A stretch of 64,000 nucleotides of DNA, from positions 1 to 64,000 of the forward strand of contig JAUQYB010000084.1 of NCBI GenBank assembly GCA_030837825.1, given 5' to 3'. Numbering within the stretch: the stretch's first letter is position 1; each line of letters begins with the position of its first letter. The position numbers were made by a program, and so were the translations under genes. The notes below the pieces were generated by a model, which worked only from the letters and a program-made list of their open reading frames with translations, was not told the DNA's origin and did not search any database. This document shows, piece after piece, positions 27,193 through 38,237 of this stretch. The stretch is from Albidovulum sp. Lineage in GTDB: Bacteria > Pseudomonadota > Alphaproteobacteria > Rhodobacterales > Rhodobacteraceae.

Positions 27193-27733
27193 CCTGATCG
27201 AGACCACCGCCTGCGAGGGGCTCTTGCCGGTTTCCGCGGGCGGCGTGACGCTGAGCGAGGCGGCAGGGGGCCCGATCACCTCGGTCGCCCCGTTCCGCGG
27301 CAAGGAAAGGGCGGTCGCCACCGCGCTGAAGAAACTCGGCCTAGGCTGGCCCGGTCCCGGGCAGTCGCTGCGGTCGGGCGGGGCCGCCTGTCTCTGGACC
27401 GGCCGCGACCAGGCCTTCCTGATCGGCAGCCCGCCCGAAGGGCTCGACGGGATCGCCGCGCTCACCGACCAGTCGGACGGCTGGGCGCGGATGCGGCTGG
27501 AGGGGCGGGGGGCCGAGGCGGTGCTGACCCGGCTGGTGCCCCTCGACCTCAGGGCGGCCGCCTTCCCCGATGGCGCCGTGGCGCGGAGCGGGCTCAACCA
27601 CATGATGGCGGTGCTGACGCGCGAGGGGCCGGAGGCGTTCGGGATCATGGTCTTCCGCTCGATGGCGGGGTCGGCCGTGCACGAGATCGCGGTGGCGATG
27701 AAGGCGGTGGCCGCCCGGCCGGCGTTCGGCTGA
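27185..27733 (+). CDS. soxG: Sarcosine oxidase, gamma subunit
   Basis: A 182-residue fold-supporting subunit of heterotetrameric sarcosine oxidase, related to the GcvT C-terminal region. It starts at GTG 27185, eight bases inside soxA, with GGAGG of the ribosome-binding site within the soxA end. Family features include the FRGKERAVATALKKLGLGWPGPGQSL segment and GAVARSGLNHMMAVLTREGPEAFGIMVFRSMAGS. It closes the operon soxBDAG. The glyA, folD and purU genes that often accompany sox operons are not present in this window. Confidence 0.92.
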   Translation: MPSLIETTACEGLLPVSAGGVTLSEAAGGPITSVAPFRGKERAVATALKKLGLGWPGPGQSLRSGGAACLWTGRDQAFLIGSPPEGLDGIAALTDQSDGWARMRLEGRGAEAVLTRLVPLDLRAAAFPDGAVARSGLNHMMAVLTREGPEAFGIMVFRSMAGSAVHEIAVAMKAVAARPAFG

Positions 27734-27798
27734 CGCGCCCCGCCGCCGCCCGGCGGCGCCACTTGCGACTCGGGCGCGGGCCGGGGGATAGTGGCACG

Positions 27799-29796
27799 AT
27801 GAATCTGCCCCCTGGTTTCCTCGATGAACTGCGCAGCCGCACCACGCTGAGCCAGGTGGTCGGGCGCAAGGTCGTCTGGGACCGGCGCAAGTCGAACCAG
27901 GCCAAGGGCGACCTCTGGGCGCCGTGCCCCTTCCATCAGGAAAAGACCGCGTCCTTCCATGTCGACGACAGGAAAGGCTACTACTACTGCTTCGGCTGCC
28001 ACGCCAAGGGCGACGCGATTTCCTTCCTGAAGGAGGCCGAGAACCTCTCGTTCATCGAGGCGGTCGAGCTGCTGGCGCGCGAGGCCGGGATGGCGATGCC
28101 TGCGGCCGACCCGCAGGTGGCGGCGCGGGCCGACCGGCGGGCGGAACTGGCCGGCGTGATGGAGGAGGCCGTCCGCCACTACCGGCTGCAGCTGAAGACC
28201 TCGGCCGGGGCGGCGGCACGCGACTATCTCGCCCGGCGCGGGCTGTCCGAGGCGGCGCAGGACCGGTTCGAGATCGGCTTCGCCCCGGAAGGCTGGCAGG
28301 GGCTCTGGGAGGCGCTGCGCGGCCGCGGCATCGCCGAGGACCTGATCCTCGGCGCCGGGCTCGCGAAGCCCAGCAGCAAGGGCAAGGCACCCTACGACGT
28401 CTTCCGCAACCGGATCATGTTCCCGATCCGCGACGCGCGCGGCCGCTGCATCGCCTTCGGCGGCCGGGCGATGGACCCGGGCGACAGCGCGAAATACCTC
28501 AACTCGCCCGAGACCGAGCTTTTCGACAAGGGCCGGACGCTTTTCAACCACGGGCCCGCGCGCGAGGCGGCCGGAAGGGCCCAGCCGCTGATCGTGGCCG
28601 AAGGCTACATGGACGTGATCGCGCTCGTCGGCGCGGGATTCGGGGGGGCGGTGGCGCCGCTCGGCACCGCGATCACCGAAGACCAGCTCCGGCTTCTCTG
28701 GCGCCTTCACCCCGAGCCGCTGATCATGCTCGACGGTGACGCCGCCGGCATCCGCGCCGCCATGCGCCTGGTTGACCTCGCCCTGCCGCTTCTCGAATCG
28801 GGGCTGGGGCTGAGGTTCGTGATCCTGCCCGAGGGGATGGACCCCGACGACCTGATCCGGGCGCGCGGCCGGGCGGCGGTTGAGGCGGCGCTGGCCGGGG
28901 CCGAGCCGATGGTCAACCTCTTGTGGCGGCGCGAGACGGAAGGCCGCATCTTCGACAGCCCCGAACGCAAGGCCACGCTCGACAAGGCGCTGCGCGAGGC
29001 GATCCGGCGCATCGCCGACCCGTCGATCCGCGCGCACTACGGCGAAGAGATCAAGCGCCTGCGATGGGAGCTTTTCGCCCCTGCGAGGCCCGCGCATGGC
29101 AGCGCGCGCGCCTGGGACGGGCGACCCGGGCGTGGGCGGCTGGGGGGCGGGCAGTTGGGGGGCGGGCGCGGCGCGGGACGGTTCCGCCCCGGCCCGGCCA
29201 CCGAACCTCTGCCGGGCACCCGCGCCTCGCTTCTGGCCGCCGCACCGGGGGCGGAGGTCGAGGACTACCTCCGCGAGGCGATGATCCTTGCCATCGCGCT
29301 GACCCATCCGGCCTGCGTCGCCCGCTTCGAAAGCCAGTTCGAGACGGTGGCATTCCGCGACCCCGGCCACGAGCGGCTGCGCCACGCCCTGCTTGCGTCC
29401 ATTCATGACGGCGATGCCGCGCCGCTCAGGGAAAAGGTGGCGCGAACCGCCGGCGCCGAGCTTGAAAAGCTCTTCGCGCTCGCCCATGTCCGCATCGCCC
29501 CCCCGGTGCGCGACACCGCCGAGAGCGAGTTCGCCGCGATGTGCCTTGCCGAGGAACTGGCCAAGCTCGATGCCCGCCGCGGGGTCGAGGCCGAGATTGC
29601 CGAGGCGATGGACGATCTTTCCGGCCTTGCCGACGAGGGGCTCACCTGGCGGCTCAGCCAGGCCGCCGAGGCGCGCCACCGCGCCGACCGCCCCACGCTC
29701 GACGACGCCAGCGACATGGGCGAGGACCGTGGCGCGCTCTCCGCCGAGCTTCAGCGGCTGATCGACGCGGCCGTCTGGGAGAAGAAGAAACCCTGA
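27799..29796 (+). CDS. dnaG: DNA primase
   Basis: Synthesises RNA primers for replication. 665 residues. The N-terminal zinc-binding domain has [11 protein letters not shown] and [11 protein letters not shown] (Cys-His-Cys-Cys). The RNA polymerase TOPRIM domain (about 260-350) has [13 protein letters not shown] with the catalytic Glu and [13 protein letters not shown] with the DxD-like acids. A glycine/arginine-rich linker (about 430-465) precedes the C-terminal helicase-binding domain. The start at 27799 was chosen at the conserved [12 protein letters not shown]. It is followed by rpoD after 106 bases, the classical dnaG-rpoD arrangement. The linker DNA (29118-29180) is a string of GGGCGGG-like blocks. 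Confidence 0.96.
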   Translation: MNLPPGFLDELRSRTTLSQVVGRKVVWDRRKSNQAKGDLWAPCPFHQEKTASFHVDDRKGYYYCFGCHAKGDAISFLKEAENLSFIEAVELLAREAGMAMPAADPQVAARADRRAELAGVMEEAVRHYRLQLKTSAGAAARDYLARRGLSEAAQDRFEIGFAPEGWQGLWEALRGRGIAEDLILGAGLAKPSSKGKAPYDVFRNRIMFPIRDARGRCIAFGGRAMDPGDSAKYLNSPETELFDKGRTLFNHGPAREAAGRAQPLIVAEGYMDVIALVGAGFGGAVAPLGTAITEDQLRLLWRLHPEPLIMLDGDAAGIRAAMRLVDLALPLLESGLGLRFVILPEGMDPDDLIRARGRAAVEAALAGAEPMVNLLWRRETEGRIFDSPERKATLDKALREAIRRIADPSIRAHYGEEIKRLRWELFAPARPAHGSARAWDGRPGRGRLGGGQLGGGRGAGRFRPGPATEPLPGTRASLLAAAPGAEVEDYLREAMILAIALTHPACVARFESQFETVAFRDPGHERLRHALLASIHDGDAAPLREKVARTAGAELEKLFALAHVRIAPPVRDTAESEFAAMCLAEELAKLDARRGVEAEIAEAMDDLSGLADEGLTWRLSQAAEARHRADRPTLDDASDMGEDRGALSAELQRLIDAAVWEKKKP

Positions 29797-29902
29797 AGGG
29801 CGCGCGCGCCCGGCCCCGCCCCCTGTGATTGGGAGCGATGATTCGATAAATAACCGGAACCGATTCGTTCCCTCCGAATCGCCCGCCAAGGAAGGAGCCC
29901 CG

Positions 29903-31888
<1,986 letters not shown>

Positions 31889-32017
31889 GTGTCGGGGCGG
31901 TTCGGCCGCTGCGCCGCGACCGCGTCGGGGTGGCTGCGGCCGGGCTGCGAGATTTCGATTGACCGCATCCACCCCGCTGCGCTTCCTTCGCCGGAAGCCG
32001 CGTGAAAGGCCGCCCCG

Positions 32018-32701
32018 ATGTCGATCCTCCGCGCCCTCGCCGTTCTTCTGCTCTCCGCGCTTCCGGCTTCGGCCGAGGGCATCTGCGACCCCGACCCGGG
32101 AACCCGGCTCGCCGTGACGGGCGTCGCCGCGAACGACACGCTCAACATGCGGTCGGGGCCGTCGGCATCCCAGGGAATCGTGTCCCGCATCCGGCCGGGC
32201 GAGAGGGGCGTTGCGGCCACCGGCCGGGCCGCCTGGGCGAAGGGGCAATGCAGCACCACCTGTTCGGGCGCCGAGGGCGGGCTGAACGACACCGGCCGGT
32301 CGATCGCCTACGGCTGCAAGGCCAAGGGCGGCATCTGGTACGAGGTGCGGCGGGCCAATGGTGCGGTCGGCTGGGCTTCGGGCAAATACCTCGACCTCGC
32401 GGGCGGCGGTCCGGCGGTTCAGCCGCCGGTCGTCACGCCGGTCACCCCCACGGTGCCCGACGTGGAGGCGCGGCTGACCTACCGGTGCGGAGCGGACGGG
32501 ACGCTCGACGTCGCCATCTACCGGGGCGGAGACAGGGCCGGCGTGACCATCGGCGGCAAGACCTATCTTGTGCTGCGGCGGGATCACCTGCTGGTGCGCT
32601 ACTCCTTCGCCGCCGGCGACGGGGCGCGGCTGCGCGGCGGGCCGAGCCTGATCGAATGGCGCTGGCCCGACGGGCGCAAGACGAACTGCACCCGCAACTG
32701 A
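32018..32701 (+). CDS. Secreted SH3-domain protein with a MliC-like C-terminus
   Basis: A 227-residue periplasmic protein. The signal peptide MSILRALAVLLLSALPASA is followed by a bacterial SH3 domain (about 30-125; VAANDTLNMRSGPSASQGIVSRI and GGIWYEVRRANGAVGWASGKYL), a proline-rich spacer (PPVVTPVTPTVPD), and a C-terminal beta domain (YRCGADGTLDVAIY, TYLVLRRDHLLVRYSF, ...TNCTRN) with two cysteines resembling lysozyme inhibitor MliC/PliC proteins. Function could be cell-wall binding or lysozyme defence; this is inference. It follows rpoD by 129 bases in the same direction. Confidence 0.65.
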   Translation: MSILRALAVLLLSALPASAEGICDPDPGTRLAVTGVAANDTLNMRSGPSASQGIVSRIRPGERGVAATGRAAWAKGQCSTTCSGAEGGLNDTGRSIAYGCKAKGGIWYEVRRANGAVGWASGKYLDLAGGGPAVQPPVVTPVTPTVPDVEARLTYRCGADGTLDVAIYRGGDRAGVTIGGKTYLVLRRDHLLVRYSFAAGDGARLRGGPSLIEWRWPDGRKTNCTRN

Positions 32702-32817
32702 CGCGTCGTAAACGCTCGCCCGGCGAGCGGCGGGCGCGGCGTCAGCCTGACAAAGCCAGCACATCGGACGCGATCCGTGCTATGTTGCCCGCACCTTTGC
32801 CGAAAAGGAGGCGCGCG

Positions 32818-33123
32818 ATGACTGCGATGAACGTGGTGCACATGCGAGTGAAGCCGGGCAAGGAAGACGAGTTCATCCGGATGCACAAGGAGTTCGACAC
32901 CGGCAAGATGACCGGGGCGCGGGACTTCTGGGTGATGAAGTCGGGTGAGCGGAGTTTCGTGATCGTCGGCGAGTGGGACAGCCTGGAGGCGCTTGCCGCC
33001 GGCCGGCCGGCGATGGTCGGAAACCTCGACCGGCTCAGGCCGATCCTCGAGGACCTCGGCGGCGGGCGGGGTCTGACCGAGCCCTGGTCCGGCGAGGTGG
33101 CGGTGCATCTGCGCGGCCGGTAG
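32818..33123 (+). CDS. Antibiotic biosynthesis monooxygenase (ABM)-fold protein
   Basis: A 101-residue protein with the dimeric alpha/beta-barrel fold (MNVVHMRVKPGKEDEFIRMHKEF, WVMKSGERSFVIVGEWDSLEALAAG). Such proteins include small monooxygenases, heme-degrading enzymes and many of unknown role. The ATG is preceded by AAAAGGAGG, a strong ribosome-binding site, suggesting high translation. It stands alone between two secreted-protein genes. Confidence 0.75.
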   Translation: MTAMNVVHMRVKPGKEDEFIRMHKEFDTGKMTGARDFWVMKSGERSFVIVGEWDSLEALAAGRPAMVGNLDRLRPILEDLGGGRGLTEPWSGEVAVHLRGR

Positions 33124-33259
33124 AAGCCCGGGAACGGCAGACGGGCGGTGGCCGTCCGACGGGCTGCCGCCCGGACGCGGGTGGGCGGGGCGCCGAGGGG
33201 GTGGCGCGCAGCCGTGGCATGTCTATATGAAAGCCGTCACGATCCGAAAGGAGCGCCCC

Positions 33260-33628
33260 ATGCGCCACGCCTTCCTCGCCGTCCTGCTGCTGGCCACCCC
33301 GGCCGGGGCCTTCACCGCCCAGAACGGGCTCGTCGTCACTGCCGAGGCGGGCGACGCCTTCACCGTTCCCTGGCGCGGCAAGTCCGGGGCCGCGGATTTC
33401 TGGTGCGCGGCGGGCGACTACGCCATCCGCAAGCTGCGCCTCGCGCCCACGGCGACGATCTGGCGCGCCTCGGAACCGCCCCGGCGGGCGGGCGAGGGAA
33501 TACGCTTCACCCTCCGGGCGGACCAGGCGGCGTCGAGCACGGGTCTGATCATCCTCGGGGCAGAGGGGGCGGGCCTTTCGGCGGCAAGCGCGCAGGCGCT
33601 CTGCGAGTTGCGCCGCAAGCGGCACTGA
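33260..33628 (+). CDS. Small secreted protein, function unknown
   Basis: A 122-residue exported protein with signal peptide MRHAFLAVLLLATPAGAF followed by about 100 residues of predicted beta-rich sequence, including FTVPWRGKSGAADFWCAAGDYAIRKLRLAP and two further cysteines. I do not recognise a family. Start chosen at 33260 with AAAGGAGCG upstream; an earlier in-frame ATG would extend it by 11 residues and place the signal peptide poorly. Confidence 0.65.
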   Translation: MRHAFLAVLLLATPAGAFTAQNGLVVTAEAGDAFTVPWRGKSGAADFWCAAGDYAIRKLRLAPTATIWRASEPPRRAGEGIRFTLRADQAASSTGLIILGAEGAGLSAASAQALCELRRKRH

Positions 33629-33773
33629 CGCGCTGCCCGGCGCCGGCGCGGCAGCCACCCCGCGTCCTGATCGCGAATCTGGCGGAAATTCAGCCTGTTA
33701 CCCAGCGTCCTGGGGGTATGGTGCGAAGCCGATCGCGCTTTTCAACCGGCCCCGCTCCGATATACTTCCGGGC

Positions 33774-34520
33774 ATGAGCCTGGTTCTTTACTCCGCGCAC
33801 TACGGTTCGGCCGATCCCTTCAATCCGGGGGTCTTCGGCGGGTTCCAGAGCTGCCGGCGTGTCCTGTTCACCGACCGCGAGGGACTTTTCCTGCCGGGGG
33901 TGGAGGTGATCCATGATCCGCTCGACGGGCTCGATCCGGCACGCGCCTCGCGTCGGGCGAAGCTTCGGCCGCACCAGTATTTCCCCGATGCCGAATGGTC
34001 GCTCTGGCTCGACAACAAATCCCGCCTCAGGCGCGACCCGCACGAGGTGCTGGCTGCGGTCCGCGCGCAAGGAGACGCGGATTTCTTCGCCTTCCGCCAC
34101 TTCCGCCGCGATTGCGTCTATGACGAGTTGCAGACGGCCTGGGAAAACGGGCTCGACGACTACGCCATCCTGAAGGAGCGCCTGCGCACCTATCGGGCCG
34201 AGGGGATGCCGCGGCACGCCGGGCTGATCGAGGGGCATTTCCTTCTGCGCCGTCACAACGCCCCGGCGCTCGTCCGCTTCGGCGAGCGCTGGTTCGAGCA
34301 TGTGCTGCGGTTTTCCCGGCGCGACCAGATTTCCTTCCCCTACCTCGCCTGGAAGCTCGGGCTTGGCTACGAGACGATCACGGCGCTCGACTGGAAGGAG
34401 ACGGTCGAGTTCACGGTGCACGACCGCAAGGCCCGCAAGCCCGAGTTTCCGCGCCGGAACGTGCTCTATCAGGAGGCGCGGCGGGTCTATCACCGGTTGC
34501 GCGGTGCGCGGCGGCGCTGA
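33774..34520 (+). CDS. DUF616 / TOD1-MUCI70-like glycosyltransferase-type protein
   Basis: A 248-residue protein resembling the DUF616 family, predicted glycosyltransferases related to plant TOD1/MUCI70. Characteristic parts are SLVLYSAHYGSADPF at the N-terminus, the region VLFTDREGLFLPGVEVI, then KLRPHQYFPDAEWSLWLDNKSRLRRDPHEVL where WLDNK corresponds to the DxD-like donor site, and FFAFRHFRRDCVYDELQTAW. Likely role is transfer of a sugar to a surface polysaccharide or lipid. Next gene on the same strand is a polytopic membrane protein of unknown role, 165 bases on. The capsule genes are 4 kb away. Confidence 0.75.
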   Translation: MSLVLYSAHYGSADPFNPGVFGGFQSCRRVLFTDREGLFLPGVEVIHDPLDGLDPARASRRAKLRPHQYFPDAEWSLWLDNKSRLRRDPHEVLAAVRAQGDADFFAFRHFRRDCVYDELQTAWENGLDDYAILKERLRTYRAEGMPRHAGLIEGHFLLRRHNAPALVRFGERWFEHVLRFSRRDQISFPYLAWKLGLGYETITALDWKETVEFTVHDRKARKPEFPRRNVLYQEARRVYHRLRGARRR

Positions 34521-34685
34521 CCGGCCAAAAGCCGCGCAGATCGGCGGGGGCGTCGGCGGGAAGCCGCGGAGAACCGGGGATTGCCGGCCGCCGAAAGCCG
34601 GACGGGCGGAGCGGCGGGCTTTTCCCTTGGCGAAACCGGTCCGCTGCGGGACGCTGGGAGAGGGCGAGTCGGGTAGGGTGATCGC

Positions 34686-36257
34686 GTGGGTGCAGACACG
34701 ACCATCGTCGCCGCGGGAAGGGCGTCGGCGCCTTGGCGCGCGTGGCCGTGGCTGGTTGCGGCCCTGTGCCTGGTGCCGGTCCTGACCGCGCCCGTCCTGC
34801 CGCTGATCGACTTCTACGCCCATGCCTTCCGCTACGCGATCCTTGCCGACGCCGGCCGAGATCCCTGGCTCGCCGAGAACTACCGCGTCGCCTGGAGCCT
34901 TCTGCCCAATCTCGGGCTTGATGCCATCGGCGCGGCGCTCTTCCGCGTCCTGCCGCCGCTTGCCGCGGCGCGGATGGTCGCGCTCATCGCCATCGCCGCG
35001 CCCTTTGCGGGCGTCCTCATGCTTGCGCGCTGCCTGCGCGGCCAGGTCGGCACGCTTTCGGTGGCACTCGCCGGCATTCTCGCCCACAGCTTCATCCTGG
35101 GCTGGGGGTTTGCGAATTTCCTGCTCGGGCTCGGGCTCGCGCTCGCGGCGCTCGGCCTCTGGATCGCCGGGCGCGACGCGCCCGGGCGCCAGTTGGCCGT
35201 CGCGGTCGCGGCAGGGATCGTCATCTTCCTGACCCACGGGTTCGTCTTCGCGCTCTGGGGCGTGCTTATTGCCGCGGTCGAGGTGGCGCTGGCCGCCGAA
35301 GCCGGCCGGCGCGGGCTTCGCACGCTGCCGCGCCGGGGGCTGCGGCTTCTCGCGGTCGCGGCGGTGCCGACCGCGCTCTTCCTCGCCAGCGCGACCTCGG
35401 CAGGAGAGGGCGGGGTGACCGGCGCCGTCGGCAATCTTGCCGTGCACCTCCGCGACGGCAGTCTCGGCGCGAAGCTTCTCGACGAGGGCTGGACCCGGGC
35501 CGATGCCGGCCTTCGCGTGGCCGAAAGCGGTTGGCCCTTGGGGGATCGCTTGTTCGGCGCGGCGCTCTGGGCCCTGCTCGCCGCCGGCCTTGTGACGGGG
35601 CGGCTGCGCCTTGACCGCAGGCTCAGGCTTGCGGCGCTCGCGGCGGCGGCACTGGTGGTGCTGGTTCCTCCCGGCCTTTTCGGCGTCGGCCATCTGGCCG
35701 AAAGGATGCCGCTTGTGCTTCTCGCGCTGCTGGCCGCGGGCCTCGTGCCCGACCGCCGGGCGGCGAGGGCACCGGCACTGGTGCGGGCGATCAGCGTTCT
35801 CCTGCCGCTCCACCTTCTCATGGTGACGCTGGTCTGGGCGCGATCGGGCGATGGCTACCGGGATTTCATGGCGGCGGCCGAAGCGCTGCCCGCAGGGTCG
35901 CTCGCCGCGCCCGCTTTCAGCCCCGAAAGCCAGAGCCGGGACCGTCAGAAGGCCTGCAAGCCGCTGTCGTTCCTTCTCGGCCTTGACCGGGGCCTTGCGG
36001 TGCCCACCTTCGCCAATCCGACGCAGCAACCGCTCGAGATCATCGGCCCCCTGGCCGCGGCGATGGCAGACTATGACCGGCGCGTCGCGGCGACGCCCGC
36101 ACTTTCCGGGACGGCGCAGGTGACCGCGCTCATCGCCTCGGGATTCGATGCGGTCGTTCTCTGCCAGCCGCCGGGCGCCATCGCCGGGGCGGTGGCGGGG
36201 ACGCGGATCGTCGGTACGGGGCGGGGCTGGACGCTCTATCTCGCCACGCCGGGCTGA
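34686..36257 (+). CDS. Polytopic membrane protein, function unknown
   Basis: A 523-residue protein with about 9-11 hydrophobic segments (e.g. WPWLVAALCLVPVLTAPVLPLI near the N-terminus, FAGVLMLAR, FILGWGFANFLLGLGLALAALGLWI, LPLHLLMVTLVWA) and a soluble C-terminal domain of about 120 residues. A DFYAH motif lies in the first extracytoplasmic loop after helix 1, similar to where GT-C glycosyltransferases place catalytic acids, so a polysaccharide-related or GT-C-like role is possible; I cannot assign a family. Start is GTG at 34686, ahead of the first helix. It follows the DUF616 gene on the same strand. Confidence 0.6.
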   Translation: MGADTTIVAAGRASAPWRAWPWLVAALCLVPVLTAPVLPLIDFYAHAFRYAILADAGRDPWLAENYRVAWSLLPNLGLDAIGAALFRVLPPLAAARMVALIAIAAPFAGVLMLARCLRGQVGTLSVALAGILAHSFILGWGFANFLLGLGLALAALGLWIAGRDAPGRQLAVAVAAGIVIFLTHGFVFALWGVLIAAVEVALAAEAGRRGLRTLPRRGLRLLAVAAVPTALFLASATSAGEGGVTGAVGNLAVHLRDGSLGAKLLDEGWTRADAGLRVAESGWPLGDRLFGAALWALLAAGLVTGRLRLDRRLRLAALAAAALVVLVPPGLFGVGHLAERMPLVLLALLAAGLVPDRRAARAPALVRAISVLLPLHLLMVTLVWARSGDGYRDFMAAAEALPAGSLAAPAFSPESQSRDRQKACKPLSFLLGLDRGLAVPTFANPTQQPLEIIGPLAAAMADYDRRVAATPALSGTAQVTALIASGFDAVVLCQPPGAIAGAVAGTRIVGTGRGWTLYLATPG

Positions 36258-36627
36258 GGAGCGGGCTGAAGGTCGGGGTGCCCGGCGCCGGCTGCCGTTT
36301 CCGGCAACCGCACCGGGCACCCCGGGCCGCCCGTGGTGGCACGATCCGGTCCACGGGGACGCGCGGGCACACCCCAAGGGACGCGCGGGCGCGCGCGTGG
36401 CGGTTCCGTGACGGCGGCCGCCCGGCCGGACTCTGGTGCACATCGTGGCCCGGTCCGGGCGCCGGGCACACTGCAACAACCGGTGCGTGTCTTTCAGGGG
36501 AGAATGTGGCCCGAATTCCCCTCGCGGGCCGGCCATGATCTGGTGGCGGCAAATGCCCCCTACCCAAATCCTTGGGGGCCGCTATAGTGCCTGTGGATAA
36601 CCGGACATTGAGACCGAGGGGAAGGGA
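36258..36627 (+). other. 370-base non-coding gap before nrdR-ribD
   Basis: I see no gene here. The last 110 bases are AT-richer and contain GCGGC...CCCCC / GGGGG...CCGC (36547-36582), a possible hairpin, and TATAGT (36583-36588) that could be a -10 element. A purine-rich GAGGGGAAGGGA forms the ribosome-binding site of nrdR. The first half is GC-rich with no recognisable element. Confidence 0.5.
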
Positions 36628-37095
36628 ATGCGCTGCCCGTTTTGCGGAAATGTCGATACGCAGGTGAAGGATAGCCGGCCGGCCGAGGATCACGTTGCGA
36701 TCCGGCGGCGGCGGTTCTGCCCGGCCTGCGGCGGGCGGTTCACCACCTACGAACGGGTGCAACTGCGCGACCTCGTGGTGATCAAGTCCTCCGGCAAGCG
36801 CGAGGACTTCGACCGCGACAAGCTGGAACGCTCGATCCGCATCGCCATGCAGAAGCGACCGATCGAGCCCGAGCGGATCGACCAGATGATCTCCGGCATC
36901 GTCCGCCGCCTCGAATCGCTCGGCGAGACCGACATCCCCTCCAAGGTGATCGGCGAGATCGTGATGGAGAGCCTGGCGCGGATCGACACCGTTGCCTATG
37001 TGCGCTTCGCCAGCGTCTACAAGAATTTCCAGGCCGCCGACGACTTCGACAAGTTCGTCTCAGAGCTGCGCCCCGCCGGCGCGGCGGAAGAGTGA
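36628..37095 (+). CDS. nrdR: Transcriptional repressor NrdR
   Basis: A 155-residue zinc-ribbon/ATP-cone regulator of ribonucleotide reductase genes. It has [17 protein letters not shown] and [17 protein letters not shown] as the zinc ribbon, followed by an ATP-cone ([38 protein letters not shown]). Full length. The stop overlaps the ribD start by four bases (GTGA, 37092-37095), a widespread nrdR-rib linkage. NrdR-box targets in this window were not recognised. Confidence 0.96.
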   Translation: MRCPFCGNVDTQVKDSRPAEDHVAIRRRRFCPACGGRFTTYERVQLRDLVVIKSSGKREDFDRDKLERSIRIAMQKRPIEPERIDQMISGIVRRLESLGETDIPSKVIGEIVMESLARIDTVAYVRFASVYKNFQAADDFDKFVSELRPAGAAEE

Positions 37096-38189
37096 GCGCG
37101 GAGGAGGACCGGCGCCACATGGCCCACGCCCTCGGCCTCGCCCGGCGCGGGCTCGGCCGGGTCTGGCCCAATCCGGCGGTGGGCTGCGTGCTGGTGGCTG
37201 GCAGCCGCGTCATCGGCCGCGGCTTCACCCGGCCGGGCGGGCGGCCCCATGCCGAGACGGTCGCGCTGGAAGCGGCGGGGCAGGCCGCGCGCGGCGCCAC
37301 CGCCTATGTGACGCTGGAACCCTGCGCGCATCACGGCAGGACGCCGCCCTGCGCCGAAGCGCTGGCGGCGGCGGGCGTTGCCCGCGTCGTCACCGCGATC
37401 GAGGACCCCGACCCGCGGGTCAGCGGCCGCGGCCATGCGATGCTCCGCACCGCCGGGGTCGACGTGACCGAGCGCGTGCTGGAGGGGGAGGCGCGCGCCC
37501 TTCAGCGCGGCTTTCTCACGCGGGTGACGTTCTGCCGGCCGATGGTCACGCTGAAGCTCGCGGCGAGTCTCGACGGGCGGATCGCCACCGCTTCGGGCGA
37601 AAGCCGCTGGATCACCGGGCCCGAGGCCCGCGCACGGGTCCATGCGATGCGGGCCGCCCATGACGCGGTGATGGTCGGGGCGGGCACGGCGCGGGCGGAT
37701 GACCCGATGCTGACGGTCCGCGGCCTTGGCGTCGCGCACCAGCCGCTGCGGGTGGTCGCGGCCCGCACCCTCGACCTGGACCCCGGCGGCAACCTCGGCC
37801 GCAGCGCGCGCGAGGTGCCGCTCTGGCTGGTCCACGGACCCGCCGCCCCGGCGGCGGCGCGGGCGGCGTGGACGGACACGGGCGCGCGGCTGATCGAGGT
37901 CGCGGAGGCCGCGGGCGCGCTCGATCCCGGCGCGATCCTCGCCGCCCTCGGCGCGGCCGGGCTGACGCGGGTCTTCTGCGAGGGCGGCGGGCAGTTCGCC
38001 GCTTCGCTCCTCGGGGCCGGGCTGGTGGACGAGATCGCGCTCTTCACCGCCGGCCTCGCGCTCGGCGCCGATGCCCGGCCCGCCCTCGGCGCGCTCGGGC
38101 TCGGGGCGCTCGCCGCTGCGCCGCGCTTCCGGCTCGCGGGTGTGGAGCAGATCGGCGCCGACACGCTCAGCCTCTGGTCGCGCGACTGA
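37092..38189 (+). CDS. ribD: Bifunctional diaminohydroxyphosphoribosylaminopyrimidine deaminase / 5-amino-6-(5-phosphoribosylamino)uracil reductase
   Basis: Second and third steps of riboflavin synthesis. The N-terminal deaminase has the zinc motif [11 protein letters not shown] and [11 protein letters not shown] with the catalytic Glu. The C-terminal reductase (about 150-360) has [22 protein letters not shown], the NADPH-binding [22 protein letters not shown], and [24 protein letters not shown]. 365 residues, full length. GTG start overlapping nrdR. The rest of the rib genes continue only after the intervening capsule block on the other strand. Confidence 0.95.
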   Translation: MSAEEDRRHMAHALGLARRGLGRVWPNPAVGCVLVAGSRVIGRGFTRPGGRPHAETVALEAAGQAARGATAYVTLEPCAHHGRTPPCAEALAAAGVARVVTAIEDPDPRVSGRGHAMLRTAGVDVTERVLEGEARALQRGFLTRVTFCRPMVTLKLAASLDGRIATASGESRWITGPEARARVHAMRAAHDAVMVGAGTARADDPMLTVRGLGVAHQPLRVVAARTLDLDPGGNLGRSAREVPLWLVHGPAAPAAARAAWTDTGARLIEVAEAAGALDPGAILAALGAAGLTRVFCEGGGQFAASLLGAGLVDEIALFTAGLALGADARPALGALGLGALAAAPRFRLAGVEQIGADTLSLWSRD

Positions 38190-38237
38190 CTCCCGGCTTC
38201 ACGCCGGCGCAAACGCCCCCGCCGGCGGCTTCCGCCC

